Position numbers and translations under genes: made by a program. Shown here in pieces: positions 43,841 to 53,131 of a stretch of DNA of 64,000 nucleotides. Within the stretch, counting starts at the first letter, position 1; the number at the start of each line of letters is the position of its first letter. This DNA is from Edaphobacter sp. 12200R-103. GTDB lineage: Bacteria; Acidobacteriota; Terriglobia; Terriglobales; Acidobacteriaceae. The stretch spans positions 1,488,001 through 1,552,000 of the forward strand of contig NZ_CP048114.1 in NCBI RefSeq assembly GCF_010093025.1. The letters run 5' to 3'. Below the pieces are notes generated by a model. It was not told where the DNA came from. It saw only the letters and a program-made list of their open reading frames with translations, and ran no database searches.

Positions 43841-45394
43841 TCAAACACGTACCGACATGGCGTGATGGAAGATATTGTTGGGATCGTAGCGCCGCTTCAC
43901 GCTCTGCAGAAATGGGTAGAGGTCATCAGTTCCATAGTAAAGCTGAGGCCAGAAGTCGTACTGCAGCATATCGGCGTCCGGATAGTTGATATAGCAGCCC
44001 TGATACTGATCGCCCCAGAAGGGGGTTCCGGCATGCTTACTTCCTGTTTTTCCGATCGAGTAGAGCTCGGTGTAGAAGTCCCGCATCCACTGCGCATGTC
44101 CCTGGTCCTGTGCAGAATCAGTCCAGGTGGAGATGAACTGCAGCTTCAGAATGGAATCACGCTGTGCAGCAGAGGTTTCTTCGTATTTCTCCTTCTTGTT
44201 GACAGCGCCCCCAAAGGAGTCTGCGAGCACGGTGCTGCTGGACAGGTCGGCTCCTGGAATCTCGCGGGTGAGGTGCTTATAGAAACAACGAGCCTCTTCA
44301 GGAGTGAAGCTCTTCTTCATAAAGGTTGATTTGTACTTGTGACGGTGATTCACGATCGGACCACCCCTGCCGCCTCCGGATCGTCCGCTGTTGGCGTCGA
44401 TCCAGGCCATCTTGTTCAGGGTGTGTTTGGCCAGACACAGGTTCGTTCCTGACGGGGGTGGTTCAGGGTGATGCTCGGCCATCGCGGGATGGACCGAAAG
44501 CTGCGCCACTGGCTTGCACTCATCGAACATCGCGAGGAACTCTTCCACCACTCGGGTGTCGTTGACGGTTCCGTCCGGGTTCGTGAAGTTTACGGACATG
44601 CCAAGATGCCCGGAGCTGCGGTGGGAGAGATTGAAGATGGAGAACAGGCCCCAGGTTTCAGGATCTCTGCCACGGGTCTCCCAGTAGTTGCTGAACAGAT
44701 AGAGGACTCGCTCAAAGCGCTCTTCCGTCATACCATCCCAGCCGAAGCTGACACTGCCTCGCAGGACCTCGGTCGGGGCCTTTGGCAGGGTGTCGAAGTA
44801 GAAGTTCGTGATGATGCCGAAGTTTCCTCCGCCGGCACCGCGGCACGCTCGAAGCAGATCGCTGTTCTGCCTTTTGTCGGCGCGAACAATCTTCGCTTTT
44901 CCTGCATGGTCAACCGTGACAATATCGACTGCACTCACCCAATCGGGCGTGATTCCATGCAGGCGTGAGAGGAGGCCGTAACCACCACCGGAGATATGTC
45001 CGCCAGCGCCGACGGGAGGGCATGTTCCACCAGGGATAGTTACCAGGTCGCGCTTGTAAAGGTCCGGGTAAGCCTGTCCGAGTTTCGTGCCCGCTCCAAG
45101 CCGATATTTCGGACCGTGGGGAAGAGGAGCAGTGCCAGAAAGCAGGCTGAGGTCGATGATCGCTCCGCCTGGGTTGTTGTCAACGAAGTCCTCATAGCAA
45201 TGTCCGCCGGAGCGCACCGTTGGCCGCAGGCCGGCGCGGACGAAACGCTCGAGCACTTCAGCAACATCCTCCGTGCTATCGCAAAGGGCGACTCTGCTTG
45301 CGCGATCATGGGCTGTTTCAGGGAAGCGGGCGTTCTGGCCCTGACTCAGATGCTCAAACCGGATATCGTCGGATAAAACGATCTCAATAGACAT
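43841..45394 (-). CDS. Berberine-bridge-enzyme-type FAD oxidoreductase, probable bicovalent flavin
   Basis: 517 residues, no signal peptide. The FAD-binding PCMH domain has the flavin-linked His in RPTVRSGGHCYEDF and a Cys in GGTCPPVGAGGHISGGGYG where bicovalent BBE-type enzymes bind the flavin C6, so both attachment points are present. The substrate domain follows, and the C-terminal BBE segment is clear (CYINYPDADMLQYDFWPQLY; RRYDPNNIFHHAMSVRV). Relatives oxidise sugars and oligosaccharides to lactones, or alkaloids. Here an oligosaccharide oxidase is plausible but unproven. It stands alone. Confidence 0.87.
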   Translation of the reverse strand: MSIEIVLSDDIRFEHLSQGQNARFPETAHDRASRVALCDSTEDVAEVLERFVRAGLRPTVRSGGHCYEDFVDNNPGGAIIDLSLLSGTAPLPHGPKYRLGAGTKLGQAYPDLYKRDLVTIPGGTCPPVGAGGHISGGGYGLLSRLHGITPDWVSAVDIVTVDHAGKAKIVRADKRQNSDLLRACRGAGGGNFGIITNFYFDTLPKAPTEVLRGSVSFGWDGMTEERFERVLYLFSNYWETRGRDPETWGLFSIFNLSHRSSGHLGMSVNFTNPDGTVNDTRVVEEFLAMFDECKPVAQLSVHPAMAEHHPEPPPSGTNLCLAKHTLNKMAWIDANSGRSGGGRGGPIVNHRHKYKSTFMKKSFTPEEARCFYKHLTREIPGADLSSSTVLADSFGGAVNKKEKYEETSAAQRDSILKLQFISTWTDSAQDQGHAQWMRDFYTELYSIGKTGSKHAGTPFWGDQYQGCYINYPDADMLQYDFWPQLYYGTDDLYPFLQSVKRRYDPNNIFHHAMSVRV

Positions 45395-45961
45395 GACGAG
45401 AATTTTCCTCTGGAGGCAAAATACCAGCAGACATCAAAGTCCGTAATGAGGCATTCGCCCTATTGCTCTGATATAGCGAGTGTTGCTGTCCCCACCGACA
45501 GCTTCGGCAAAAAGAAGGCGCACTCACTTGAGAGACGAATGAATCTTAGGAATTTCCACTCGATACATCCCCTCCCCATCGATTTCACGCAAAATATTCT
45601 AATTATTCGAGTTATATCCAAAATTTCCAACACCATTCAATACCCAAACGCCTGCCTAATCTGCTCCTCTGTCATGCTGGCCTAGGCATTCCGGGAGAAA
45701 AACGGATTCCTCTACCCGCTGCACTATGGTCGGGTTGATCACTCCGTTCGAGCAGGCGAATGTGGAGGCGGAGTCTACTCAGGGCGCATCTCGCTTGACA
45801 CTCCTAAACGCTATTTCGTGGAGGTCGAGGATGTTCTTTTGGCAGAGTTTGCCCTATGATAGCTATCTTCAAAAGAAGTGGGGCCTTGAGCGGCCAGATC
45901 ACGAGGAGCGCATGGGCTATTCCCATACGTCTACTGACGACCGATTGTGAAAGGACATTTC
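45395..45961. other. Non-coding stretch between flavoenzyme and phosphoesterase
   Basis: About 570 bp with no convincing gene; short frames here lack a ribosome site and family features. GATAGCTATC (45858-45867) is a perfect 10-bp palindrome about 95 bp before the phosphoesterase start, but it lacks the GCGC core of the LacI-type sites in the island. TTGACA near 45794 has no good partner. Confidence 0.4.
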
Positions 45962-47188
45962 ATGCTGGATCGCTCACTTCCCGGAATCAAAAATCTTGAA
46001 CACATCGTCGTCCTGATGATGGAGAATCGATCGTTCGATCACATGCTTGGTGCCCTGAAGGCCCAGCATCCACAAATCGATGGCCTGACGGGGAATGAGG
46101 CGAATCCCGATTCCACCGGCGCCATGATCAAGGTGACCGATGACGCCGAGTACCAGAGTCAACTCGATCCTGATCCGGACCATCACTTTCCGGCGGTCGA
46201 TCTGCAGATCTTTGGCGGAGTCACCGAATCCCAGAATCCTGCGCGCCAGCCAAACATGCAGGGGTTCATTAAGAGCTATTACAACCAGCAACGCAATGTG
46301 AAGCACTCGCGCAAGATCATGTCCTACTTCACTCCGGACAAACTACCGGTGCTGACGACCCTGGCAACGGAGTTCGCGGTCTTCAATCGCTGGTTTTCAT
46401 CGATTCCCGGGCCTACACTCTGCAACCGCGCCTTTGCTCATTACGGCACGTCCTTTGGCCAGGTGAGCATGGACATCTTTTACTGGAACAGGAAGTACAA
46501 GAGTATCTACGAACGGATGCTGGCCAGCGGACGTACCAGCAAGCTCTATTACTACGACCAGGCAAGCTCCTCCCTCGAGGTGGTAAACCTACTGCAGAAC
46601 CAACCGGCGCTGTTTGGTACCTTCAAAGATTTTCTACATGCCTGTAGCTCGGGCAAACTGCCAGATTACTGCTTCATCGAGCCGAACTATACGGATCACG
46701 AAGACCCGAATGGAGCGGGCGAGCTGCTGGCCAGCGACCAGCATCCGGACCACGATGTCCGCGCAGGCGAGCAGTTTATCGCGAGCGTCTATAACGCCAT
46801 TCGCAATAATCCCGACCTCTGGCCGAATACAGCTCTGCTGATCGTCTACGACGAGCACGGCGGAATCCACGACCATGTATCTCCGCCAGCGTGTACGCCG
46901 GATGGGTTTGTGGCCCAGCCCAGCGCGACGGGAACACCCGATCCCTTTCACTTCGACCGGTTGGGCGTGCGGGTTCCGGCGATACTGGTCTCGCCGTGGA
47001 TCGCGCGGGGGACGGTAATCAATGAGGTGTTTGAGCATGCCTCCATTCCGGCCACGGTGACTGATTACTTTATCGGGAAATACGACGAGAGATCAGACCG
47101 CGAAAAGGCGGCAAATATGTTTCTCGAATCGATCAGCCTGACGAAGATGCGAAGTGACAATGATTGTCCAGCCTTTGCACTCGACTAG
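45962..47188 (+). CDS. Phosphoesterase-family protein (phospholipase C / acid phosphatase type)
   Basis: 408 residues from the ATG at 45962 with AAAGGA 6 nt upstream; a GTG at 45947 is in frame but lies in that ribosome site. It belongs to the alkaline-phosphatase-like phosphoesterase family (PF04185): HIVVLMMENRSFDHMLG with the metal/nucleophile region, SSIPGPTLCNRAFAHYG, CFIEPNYTDHEDPNGAG and the metal-binding IVYDEHGGIHDHVSPP. No signal peptide is visible, unusual for phospholipases C, so it may act in the cytoplasm or be exported by another route. It is the first gene of an operon with a lysine-rich protein and a predicted barrel. Confidence 0.87.
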   Translation: MLDRSLPGIKNLEHIVVLMMENRSFDHMLGALKAQHPQIDGLTGNEANPDSTGAMIKVTDDAEYQSQLDPDPDHHFPAVDLQIFGGVTESQNPARQPNMQGFIKSYYNQQRNVKHSRKIMSYFTPDKLPVLTTLATEFAVFNRWFSSIPGPTLCNRAFAHYGTSFGQVSMDIFYWNRKYKSIYERMLASGRTSKLYYYDQASSSLEVVNLLQNQPALFGTFKDFLHACSSGKLPDYCFIEPNYTDHEDPNGAGELLASDQHPDHDVRAGEQFIASVYNAIRNNPDLWPNTALLIVYDEHGGIHDHVSPPACTPDGFVAQPSATGTPDPFHFDRLGVRVPAILVSPWIARGTVINEVFEHASIPATVTDYFIGKYDERSDREKAANMFLESISLTKMRSDNDCPAFALD

Positions 47189-47205
47189 AGAGGAGACTTC
47201 CGACA

Positions 47206-47673
47206 ATGCTTATACGCGTGGCAGCGCCACCAAAGACAGCTTTCAACCAGGATCGCCCCATCTCGGACCTGATCCGGTCTCAGGTGGAGCATCTGAAGCA
47301 CGTAGAAGAACGGTTGAGTCGGAAACAGCGTCGCACGATTCCAAAAGGAGAGGTCAAGACTGAAGCCGAGGCAGCCGGATACATCGCGGCGATGACGGCT
47401 GTGCTGCAAAGCGGAGTGTGGGCCGGGCAGGTGGAGAAGATCGGTCCCAAAGTGGAGAGCATCCGGAAGCCTTTAAAGAAAGCGGCGAAGAAGAGTGGGA
47501 AGAAGGAGGCAACATCAAGCCGCATGCTGGCTCTGGCCGCCAGTGCCAATAAGAAAACGAGCGCTACACAAATAAAAAAGACAGCCAGCCGAACGAAGAA
47601 GACGGCGACTGGCCTAACCACAAAGAAGGCCGCTAAAAAGACTGAGCCATCGCGCAGCAGAAAGAAGAGATGA
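47206..47673 (+). CDS. Hypothetical lysine-rich protein with histone H1-like tail
   Basis: 155 residues from the ATG at 47206, with AGAGGAGA about 10 nt upstream. The first ~85 residues form a mixed helical domain (DLIRSQVEHLKHVEERLSRK; AEAAGYIAAMTAVLQSGVW). The last ~65 are dominated by Lys, Ala, Thr, Ser and Arg (KPLKKAAKKSGKKEA; TKKAAKKTEPSRSRKKR), like histone H1 or bacterial AlgP/HctB-type proteins, so it may bind nucleic acid or acidic polymers. Its stop overlaps the next start by 4 nt (ATGA). I do not recognise the N-terminal domain. Confidence 0.72.
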   Translation: MLIRVAAPPKTAFNQDRPISDLIRSQVEHLKHVEERLSRKQRRTIPKGEVKTEAEAAGYIAAMTAVLQSGVWAGQVEKIGPKVESIRKPLKKAAKKSGKKEATSSRMLALAASANKKTSATQIKKTASRTKKTATGLTTKKAAKKTEPSRSRKKR

Positions 47674-49124
47674 TGCGATTCTCCCTTCTTTTTTCTATCG
47701 TTTTCCTCTCCGTAAGCGCCTTTGCTCAAGACGAGAGCAGGCTTGCACGTGATTTTCGTGTGGAAGGCGAGGCCCTGAAGAAGTGCGGTCAGTTCAGCTT
47801 GGGCAGCATGATGGACTGCGGACAGACCCTGGTGATGGGACAGCCCGTTCACATCGCCGTTGGAAATCTTGCACCGCAAAATGGATTCGGTGCAGGATTG
47901 GCATTTGTGGAGCACGCAAACCTGAAGAACGGATGGCGACTGAACTGGAACGCTGACGGTGTCGCAACGCCGAACGGATCATGGCGAGTCGGAGGCTTTA
48001 TGAAGAGCTATCGTCTCGCTGGCGGTCTTCCACGACCAGTCTATCCAGGACAAGGGTCCGTCAAGGTCCCCAGAGGTCCGCTTTTCGGCTCTGCTCCGGT
48101 GCTGAATTTGTACAGCGATACAACATCTCTCAACCGCGTGGACTTTTATGGCCTGGGCCCAAACACCCCACAAGCCAGCCAGACGACGTTCGGGTTCCGC
48201 GAGAATATCACCGGAGTAAGCACGACGGTTCCACTGAACGGGTTTCTTCCGCAATTGCACCTTGCGCTGGCCGGGGAGCTGAACGGCAGGTTCCCTTCGG
48301 TCCGCAGCGGAAGCGAGAAATCGATTCTTTCGATCGAGCAGCGGTTCACAGAAGCTGATGCGCCGGGGCTGACAAGTCAATCTGTTTACTTTCAGCCGAT
48401 GGAGGGAATACAGATACAACCTGCGTTATTCGCGGATACTCTTCGGCTGAACTATCGGGTTCAGTTCCAGCAGTTTGTCTCGGCGGGAGATTCGGCATAT
48501 TCGTTCCGGCGGTGGAAGGGCGACTTCAGTCACGAGATCCCGCTTTATCGGTTGTTCTACGGCAGCCTGGGGAAAGCATACAGCAGAGGACGCGATACCG
48601 GTCCGAGCTCGCACAACGGTCCTGATGATTGTTCAGTCTCAAATCCCACTAGCTCTGCACTTCCCTGTCCCCGGGTATCGACCACGCAGAATCTGGAGGG
48701 AGCGATCACACTTCGCTTCTTCTTGTCGGAGTCGGTCGCGGGAGCCGGCAGCAGGGTTCCCTTCTACTTCGATCCGACGATCGGAGGCTCGGACATCAAT
48801 AGCGACTCCATGCTCTCCAGCTATCCGGACTATCGCTTCCGCGGACCAAACATGATGCTGATGCGCGGAAAGATCGAGCATTCCATCGGCAAGCTTCCGA
48901 TCGGAGCGATGTTCTCGGTCGATGAGGCAAAGATTGCGATGCGACGGGACGATATCTCGTTCGATCATCTGAAGCAGTCGTTTGCTGCTGGCCTGACCGT
49001 CCGCGCAGGAGGCCTGCCGGTTTTCTATCTGCTGTTCGCGTGGGGGGGGCCCGAGGGTCACCATACGATTGCGAATCTCAGCCCAACACTGCTGGGAGGG
49101 TCATCCCGGCCATCGCTTTTCTAG
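47670..49124 (+). CDS. Predicted outer-membrane beta-barrel, BamA/D15 (Omp85)-like
   Basis: 484 residues with a signal peptide (RFSLLFSIVFLSVSAFAQ). The rest alternates polar and aromatic residues as in beta-barrels (RVDFYGLGPNT; YFDPTIGGSDINSD; SYPDYRFRGPNMMLMRGKIE). The last block resembles the GG.....RGF...RF element of the D15/BamA barrel, but no POTRA repeats precede it. It could be a small Omp85 relative or another barrel. A run of eight G residues lies near 49042-49049. Translationally coupled to the lysine-rich gene; converges with the CBM9 gene. Confidence 0.7.
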   Translation: MMRFSLLFSIVFLSVSAFAQDESRLARDFRVEGEALKKCGQFSLGSMMDCGQTLVMGQPVHIAVGNLAPQNGFGAGLAFVEHANLKNGWRLNWNADGVATPNGSWRVGGFMKSYRLAGGLPRPVYPGQGSVKVPRGPLFGSAPVLNLYSDTTSLNRVDFYGLGPNTPQASQTTFGFRENITGVSTTVPLNGFLPQLHLALAGELNGRFPSVRSGSEKSILSIEQRFTEADAPGLTSQSVYFQPMEGIQIQPALFADTLRLNYRVQFQQFVSAGDSAYSFRRWKGDFSHEIPLYRLFYGSLGKAYSRGRDTGPSSHNGPDDCSVSNPTSSALPCPRVSTTQNLEGAITLRFFLSESVAGAGSRVPFYFDPTIGGSDINSDSMLSSYPDYRFRGPNMMLMRGKIEHSIGKLPIGAMFSVDEAKIAMRRDDISFDHLKQSFAAGLTVRAGGLPVFYLLFAWGGPEGHHTIANLSPTLLGGSSRPSLF

Positions 49125-49946
49125 CTATTTTTTGAAGACGAGATACCCCCAGCGCTCCGGCACGTGCATATTGACAACTCCCTGGGGAGACCATACCCAG
49201 TTGTCTTCTTTGGGATTGCCCGGCTTCCACTCCACCCGGCTAAAGTTAATGCGCCAGGTGGTGCCCTCGTGCGGCTGGGGGACAGACTGCCGGGAGGCAA
49301 AGGCGGTCCAGGGGATGGCAATCTCCAGCGTCCAGCCTGGGTCGGTATCGGTGGAGTTATTCAGAGTTCCATGAAGGGCGACGGCTGTCTTCAGGCCGTC
49401 GAGTTCGAAGCTGTTGTCGGCGTGACCGCCGTAGCGGTAAGGCTTGTCCAAATAAAGGTCCCAGCCGGTATTGAGAGCATTCATCTCGAACTCGAAGTAG
49501 CCGTCCTGCTCCGGCAACGGCTTGAGGAAGACCTCGAAGTCGTTGTCATGGAAGATCACGGCATCATGTCGGGTGATCGTCGCCTTGATATCGGGCTCCT
49601 GCAGCTCGGCGGCGATATAGAGGTAGTGGTCGTCCCAAAGCATCTTTGCGCGGGTGCGGAAACGGGGCTTCGGTTTGACGACTCCCTCAATATCGACAAA
49701 GTCATCGGTCCATTTGGCGTGCTTCCATTCGCGCTTATTCAGGGTTCCGTCGATCACGGCAGGCTCCGTGGCACGGTGAACTTGATAGGCCTTCGGCTTT
49801 CCAGCGGGCGGTGCCAGTGGAGCAGGAGCTTTGTGCTGCGCCAGGGCTTCCTGACTGAGAATAGTCGGGGCCAGGAGAACAAGAACGCCGCAGCGGAGAA
49901 TACCTGAAAGAGGCACGATGACTCCTTGAAGAGAATTCTTTGGCAT
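49125..49946 (-). CDS. Carbohydrate-binding family 9-like exported protein
   Basis: 273 residues from the ATG at 49946 (GGAG just upstream); the longer frame adds 60 residues without signal features. The leader PLSGILRCGVLVLLAPTILS leads to a single CBM9-like domain: EPAVIDGTLNKREWKHAKW, AKMLWDDHYLYIAAELQEP, DNDFEVFLKPLPEQDGYFEF, WTLEIAIPWTAF and WRINFSRVEW. Such domains bind sugar chain ends. Since no catalytic domain is attached, it may be a surface or periplasmic glycan-binding protein. It is divergent from the TPR gene. Confidence 0.82.
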   Translation of the reverse strand: MPKNSLQGVIVPLSGILRCGVLVLLAPTILSQEALAQHKAPAPLAPPAGKPKAYQVHRATEPAVIDGTLNKREWKHAKWTDDFVDIEGVVKPKPRFRTRAKMLWDDHYLYIAAELQEPDIKATITRHDAVIFHDNDFEVFLKPLPEQDGYFEFEMNALNTGWDLYLDKPYRYGGHADNSFELDGLKTAVALHGTLNNSTDTDPGWTLEIAIPWTAFASRQSVPQPHEGTTWRINFSRVEWKPGNPKEDNWVWSPQGVVNMHVPERWGYLVFKK

Positions 49947-50149
49947 CAACTCCGAACGCCAAGAGGAACTCACACCTTTATATCCTGCGGTTTGATACAT
50001 GACGAAGCAGATTGATTGGAATGACTGTCCACACGAATGCAGGAGCGCTAAAATGCTTGCGAATGACAAGTGCAAAGACGAGGTTGCGTGTATCTCAAGC
50101 ACCACGGTGGTGGAGCTGCCGGCCAAAACTTCGCTGCCTCCGGAGCCTC

Positions 50150-51277
50150 ATGCTATGGACCGCTGGCGGATTCGTGTTGGTTGCGAGCCTTGCTCCGTTG
50201 CACGCGCAGGACAGTCAGTTAACCCACGCCGCGCAACTGATGCAAGCAGGCGATTATGCTGGCGCGGAACAGGTCTGGAGGCAACTGGCGAAATCTCATC
50301 CTACAAACGCCGTCGTTCACGCCAACCTTGGAGTGGTTCTGGCACAGCAAAATAAATTACCTGCTGCAGTCGCCGAGTACCGCAGATCGCTACAGCTTAA
50401 GCCGTATCAACCGGAGGTCCAGTCGAACCTCGGAATTGCGGAGTTCAAGCAAGGGCATTTCGAGAACGCGATCAGCGTTCTGAAACAGGTCGCCAGGCAA
50501 AATCCTGGGGATCAGCGGAGTGCGATTCTGATCGGGATGAGCTACTACGGGCTGCGTCAATATCAACGCGCCGCCGAGTTCCTGAGGCCGGCCGTGCAAC
50601 GCGACCCCTCCAACCTGGAACTGAAAAACGTGCTGGCACAAAGCTGCCTGTGGAGCAGGCAGTATGACTGCGCGATGGCACAGTTCAAAGACATGCTGGC
50701 AATCAATCCGGAGTCGGCACAGGCCCATATGTTGATGGCAGAGGCGCTGGATGGGATGGGGAAGACAGATGAGGCAATTGAGGAGCTGGCGGAGACGGCG
50801 CGCACCTCTCCGCAGGAGCCGGTACTGCACTTCGAACTGGGGTATCTGTATTACAAGCAGGGAGAGTATGACAAGGCTTCTCCGGAGCTGAAGGCCGAGG
50901 TTGCGAATAACCCGGGATATGCGCAGGCATATCTTTACCTGGGGGACATTGCACTCCACAACAACGATAATGAAGTCGCGCAGCAGTATCTGAACAAGAC
51001 TCTTGAGCTACAACCGGCAAGCCGCCTGGCTCACTTCGACATCGGTTGCGTGTATATGAACCAAGGAAAGAATCAGGAGGCGATTGAGGCATTCCGTCGT
51101 GCAATTGAGCTGGACCCTTCGCAACCGGATGCGCATTACAGGCTGGCTCGCGTTTACTCTGCCGTGGGACAAAAGCAGAAAGCCGCGGAAGAACTGACGA
51201 AGACAAAACAGCTTCACCAGAAGACCGATGACAGCCTGATCGAAAAGATCTCCGGAGGCAGTGCAAGGCAGCAGTAG
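50150..51277 (+). CDS. Exported tetratricopeptide-repeat protein
   Basis: 375 residues from the ATG at 50150 (CGGAG upstream), which gives a clean signal peptide (LWTAGGFVLVASLAPLHAQ); the longer frame adds 46 basic residues. About eight to ten TPR units follow (AAQLMQAGDYAGAEQVWRQL; AQQNKLPAAVAEYRRSLQL; YMNQGKNQEAIEAFRRAIEL). TPRs hold protein partners, here probably in the periplasm. It is followed after 32 nt by the CRTAC1-type gene, and this pairing suggests the two products act together. Confidence 0.85.
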   Translation: MLWTAGGFVLVASLAPLHAQDSQLTHAAQLMQAGDYAGAEQVWRQLAKSHPTNAVVHANLGVVLAQQNKLPAAVAEYRRSLQLKPYQPEVQSNLGIAEFKQGHFENAISVLKQVARQNPGDQRSAILIGMSYYGLRQYQRAAEFLRPAVQRDPSNLELKNVLAQSCLWSRQYDCAMAQFKDMLAINPESAQAHMLMAEALDGMGKTDEAIEELAETARTSPQEPVLHFELGYLYYKQGEYDKASPELKAEVANNPGYAQAYLYLGDIALHNNDNEVAQQYLNKTLELQPASRLAHFDIGCVYMNQGKNQEAIEAFRRAIELDPSQPDAHYRLARVYSAVGQKQKAAEELTKTKQLHQKTDDSLIEKISGGSARQQ

Positions 51278-51309
51278 CAGAATGTCGCACGACCAGCAGG
51301 CGGGAGACG

Positions 51310-53082
51310 ATGAAGAACAATAAGGCCTCAACAATATCCCGTCGCAGCTTTCTTTGGATGGGCGCTGCGTCCACCATCAGCCTGGCGCAAGGCGTGGCTA
51401 CCAGAAACGTGAAGCCGGTTCCCCGCGGCAAGCCATCGGGGATTCCATTTGACGCCCGATTTACCGATGTCGCGGCTCAGGCCGGACTTACTCTCCCCGT
51501 TATATACGGAGGGCTGGAGCACAAGAATTACATCCTGGAGACGGTGGGATGTGGGGTCGCGTTTTTTGATTATGACAATGACGGCTGGCTTGACGTATTT
51601 GTCCTTTCCGGAAAGCGGCTGTCAGATGGCGCATCGGATTCGGGCAATCGGCTGTACAAAAATAATCGCGATGGGACGTTTACAGATGTCACCGAAAAGG
51701 CAGGCCTGACCCATCATGGATGGGCCAGCGGGGTGACTGTCGGCGACTACAACAACGATGGCTTCGAGGATATCTTTGTCACCTGTTACGGGCAGAACAT
51801 TCTTTACCACAACAATGGCGACGGCACCTTTACGGATGTAACTGCGAAGGCAGGCCTTCTGTACGGAGGTGCGCCCAGGTGGGGTTCGGGATGCACATTC
51901 GTCGACTACGACCGGGATGGACACCTGGATCTGTTCGTCTCCAACTATGTTGATCTGCATATGGATCGGATTCCAAAGCCCGGCGCCAATCCATACTGCA
52001 ACTTCAAGGGAGTGGCTGTTAACTGCGGACCGCGAGGGCTTCCCATGCCGCGAAACTATCTCTATCGCAATCAGGGAGACGGCACCTTTCGCGATGTGAC
52101 GCAGGAGATGGGGGTTGCAAAAGCGCAGCGCACCTATTCGATGACTGCTGTCGCTGCGGACCTGGACGAGGATGGCTGGACGGACATTTACGTCGCCTCC
52201 GACTCCACTCCGAGCCTGCTTCTGCTCAATCGACATCGGCTTCCATTCAGCGAAGAGGGAGCAGAACGAGGTGTTGCCTTCAGCGCCGATGGAGCCGAGC
52301 AAGCAGGGATGGGCGTTGCTATTGGCGACTATAACCTGGACGGTCACCTCGACATCTTCAAGACGCACTTCTCCGACGACACCAACGTGCTTTACAGGAA
52401 CGACGGCAAGGGGGAGTTTACCGATGTCACGCTTGCGAGCGGGTTCGGTGTAGAGACACGTTACACATGCTGGGGCACGGGATTTGCCGACTTCGATAAC
52501 AATGGATGGCCCGACCTTGCAGTAGTCACGGGTTCTGTCTACCCAGAGGTAGAAAGGGCACTCCCGAACTACCCACTCAAGACTCCACGGTTCATCTTTA
52601 GGAATCTTGGCAATGGGAAGTTCGAGGAGCTGATCGATGAAGCTGGCCCTGGAATAGCGGCATCACACTGCAGCCGGGGATGCGCGTTTGGCGACTTCGA
52701 CAATGATGGCGATGTCGATATGATTGTCGTAAATCTGAACGAGCCACCATCGCTGTTGCGAAACGATCTAAAGAACAATCTGAGATGGCTGAAGGTCCTT
52801 CTGATAGGGACAACGTCCAATCGGAGCGCCATCGGCTCACGGGTGATAGCGAAATATGGCGGCAAGACGCAGGCTCAGGCCGTGCTAGGGCAATCCAGTT
52901 TTTACTCCGTCAATGACCGGCGGCTGCACTTTGGAGTAGGTGAAAACACTCACGCAGACCTGGAAGTCCATTGGACCAATGGTCTGGTCGAACGATTCAC
53001 CGGCATTGAGACGAACCAGTTAGTGACGATTACCGAGGGAAAAGGCATCGAGACGTCGGCGCTCGGTTCAACGGCAAAATAA
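51310..53082 (+). CDS. CRTAC1-family protein: FG-GAP/VCBS repeats with ASPIC/UnbV C-terminus
   Basis: 590 residues with a twin-arginine leader (TISRRSFLWMGAASTISLAQ). At least seven calcium-binding repeats can be read (DYDNDGWLDVFV, DYNNDGFEDIFV, DYDRDGHLDLFV, DLDEDGWTDIYV, DYNLDGHLDIFK, DFDNNGWPDLAV, DFDNDGDVDMIV), forming a propeller. The C-terminus is an ASPIC/UnbV domain (INDRRLHFG-like VNDRRLHFGVGEN; LEVHWTNGLVERF). Such proteins are exported and thought to bind ligands or carbohydrates; no enzyme activity is known. It follows the TPR gene closely. Confidence 0.87.
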   Translation: MKNNKASTISRRSFLWMGAASTISLAQGVATRNVKPVPRGKPSGIPFDARFTDVAAQAGLTLPVIYGGLEHKNYILETVGCGVAFFDYDNDGWLDVFVLSGKRLSDGASDSGNRLYKNNRDGTFTDVTEKAGLTHHGWASGVTVGDYNNDGFEDIFVTCYGQNILYHNNGDGTFTDVTAKAGLLYGGAPRWGSGCTFVDYDRDGHLDLFVSNYVDLHMDRIPKPGANPYCNFKGVAVNCGPRGLPMPRNYLYRNQGDGTFRDVTQEMGVAKAQRTYSMTAVAADLDEDGWTDIYVASDSTPSLLLLNRHRLPFSEEGAERGVAFSADGAEQAGMGVAIGDYNLDGHLDIFKTHFSDDTNVLYRNDGKGEFTDVTLASGFGVETRYTCWGTGFADFDNNGWPDLAVVTGSVYPEVERALPNYPLKTPRFIFRNLGNGKFEELIDEAGPGIAASHCSRGCAFGDFDNDGDVDMIVVNLNEPPSLLRNDLKNNLRWLKVLLIGTTSNRSAIGSRVIAKYGGKTQAQAVLGQSSFYSVNDRRLHFGVGENTHADLEVHWTNGLVERFTGIETNQLVTITEGKGIETSALGSTAK

Positions 53083-53086
53083 ATCA

Positions 53087-53113
53087 GGGATGCCGTCGAC
53101 GACACGGCATCCC
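53087..53113 (-). terminator. Terminator between convergent genes (mainly for the TonB receptor)
   Basis: GGGATGCCGT, loop CGACGAC and ACGGCATCCC form a perfect 10-bp stem. On the minus strand it is followed by TGATTTATTTTG, so it can end receptor transcription, and it may also stop the plus-strand CRTAC1 transcript. Confidence 0.7.
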
Positions 53114-53131
53114 CGATTCAGTGGATTTGGG

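Noticed and set aside
45726..45950. 74-codon frame before the phosphoesterase gene
   Set aside because: No ribosome site and no recognisable protein character; I treat the region as non-coding.
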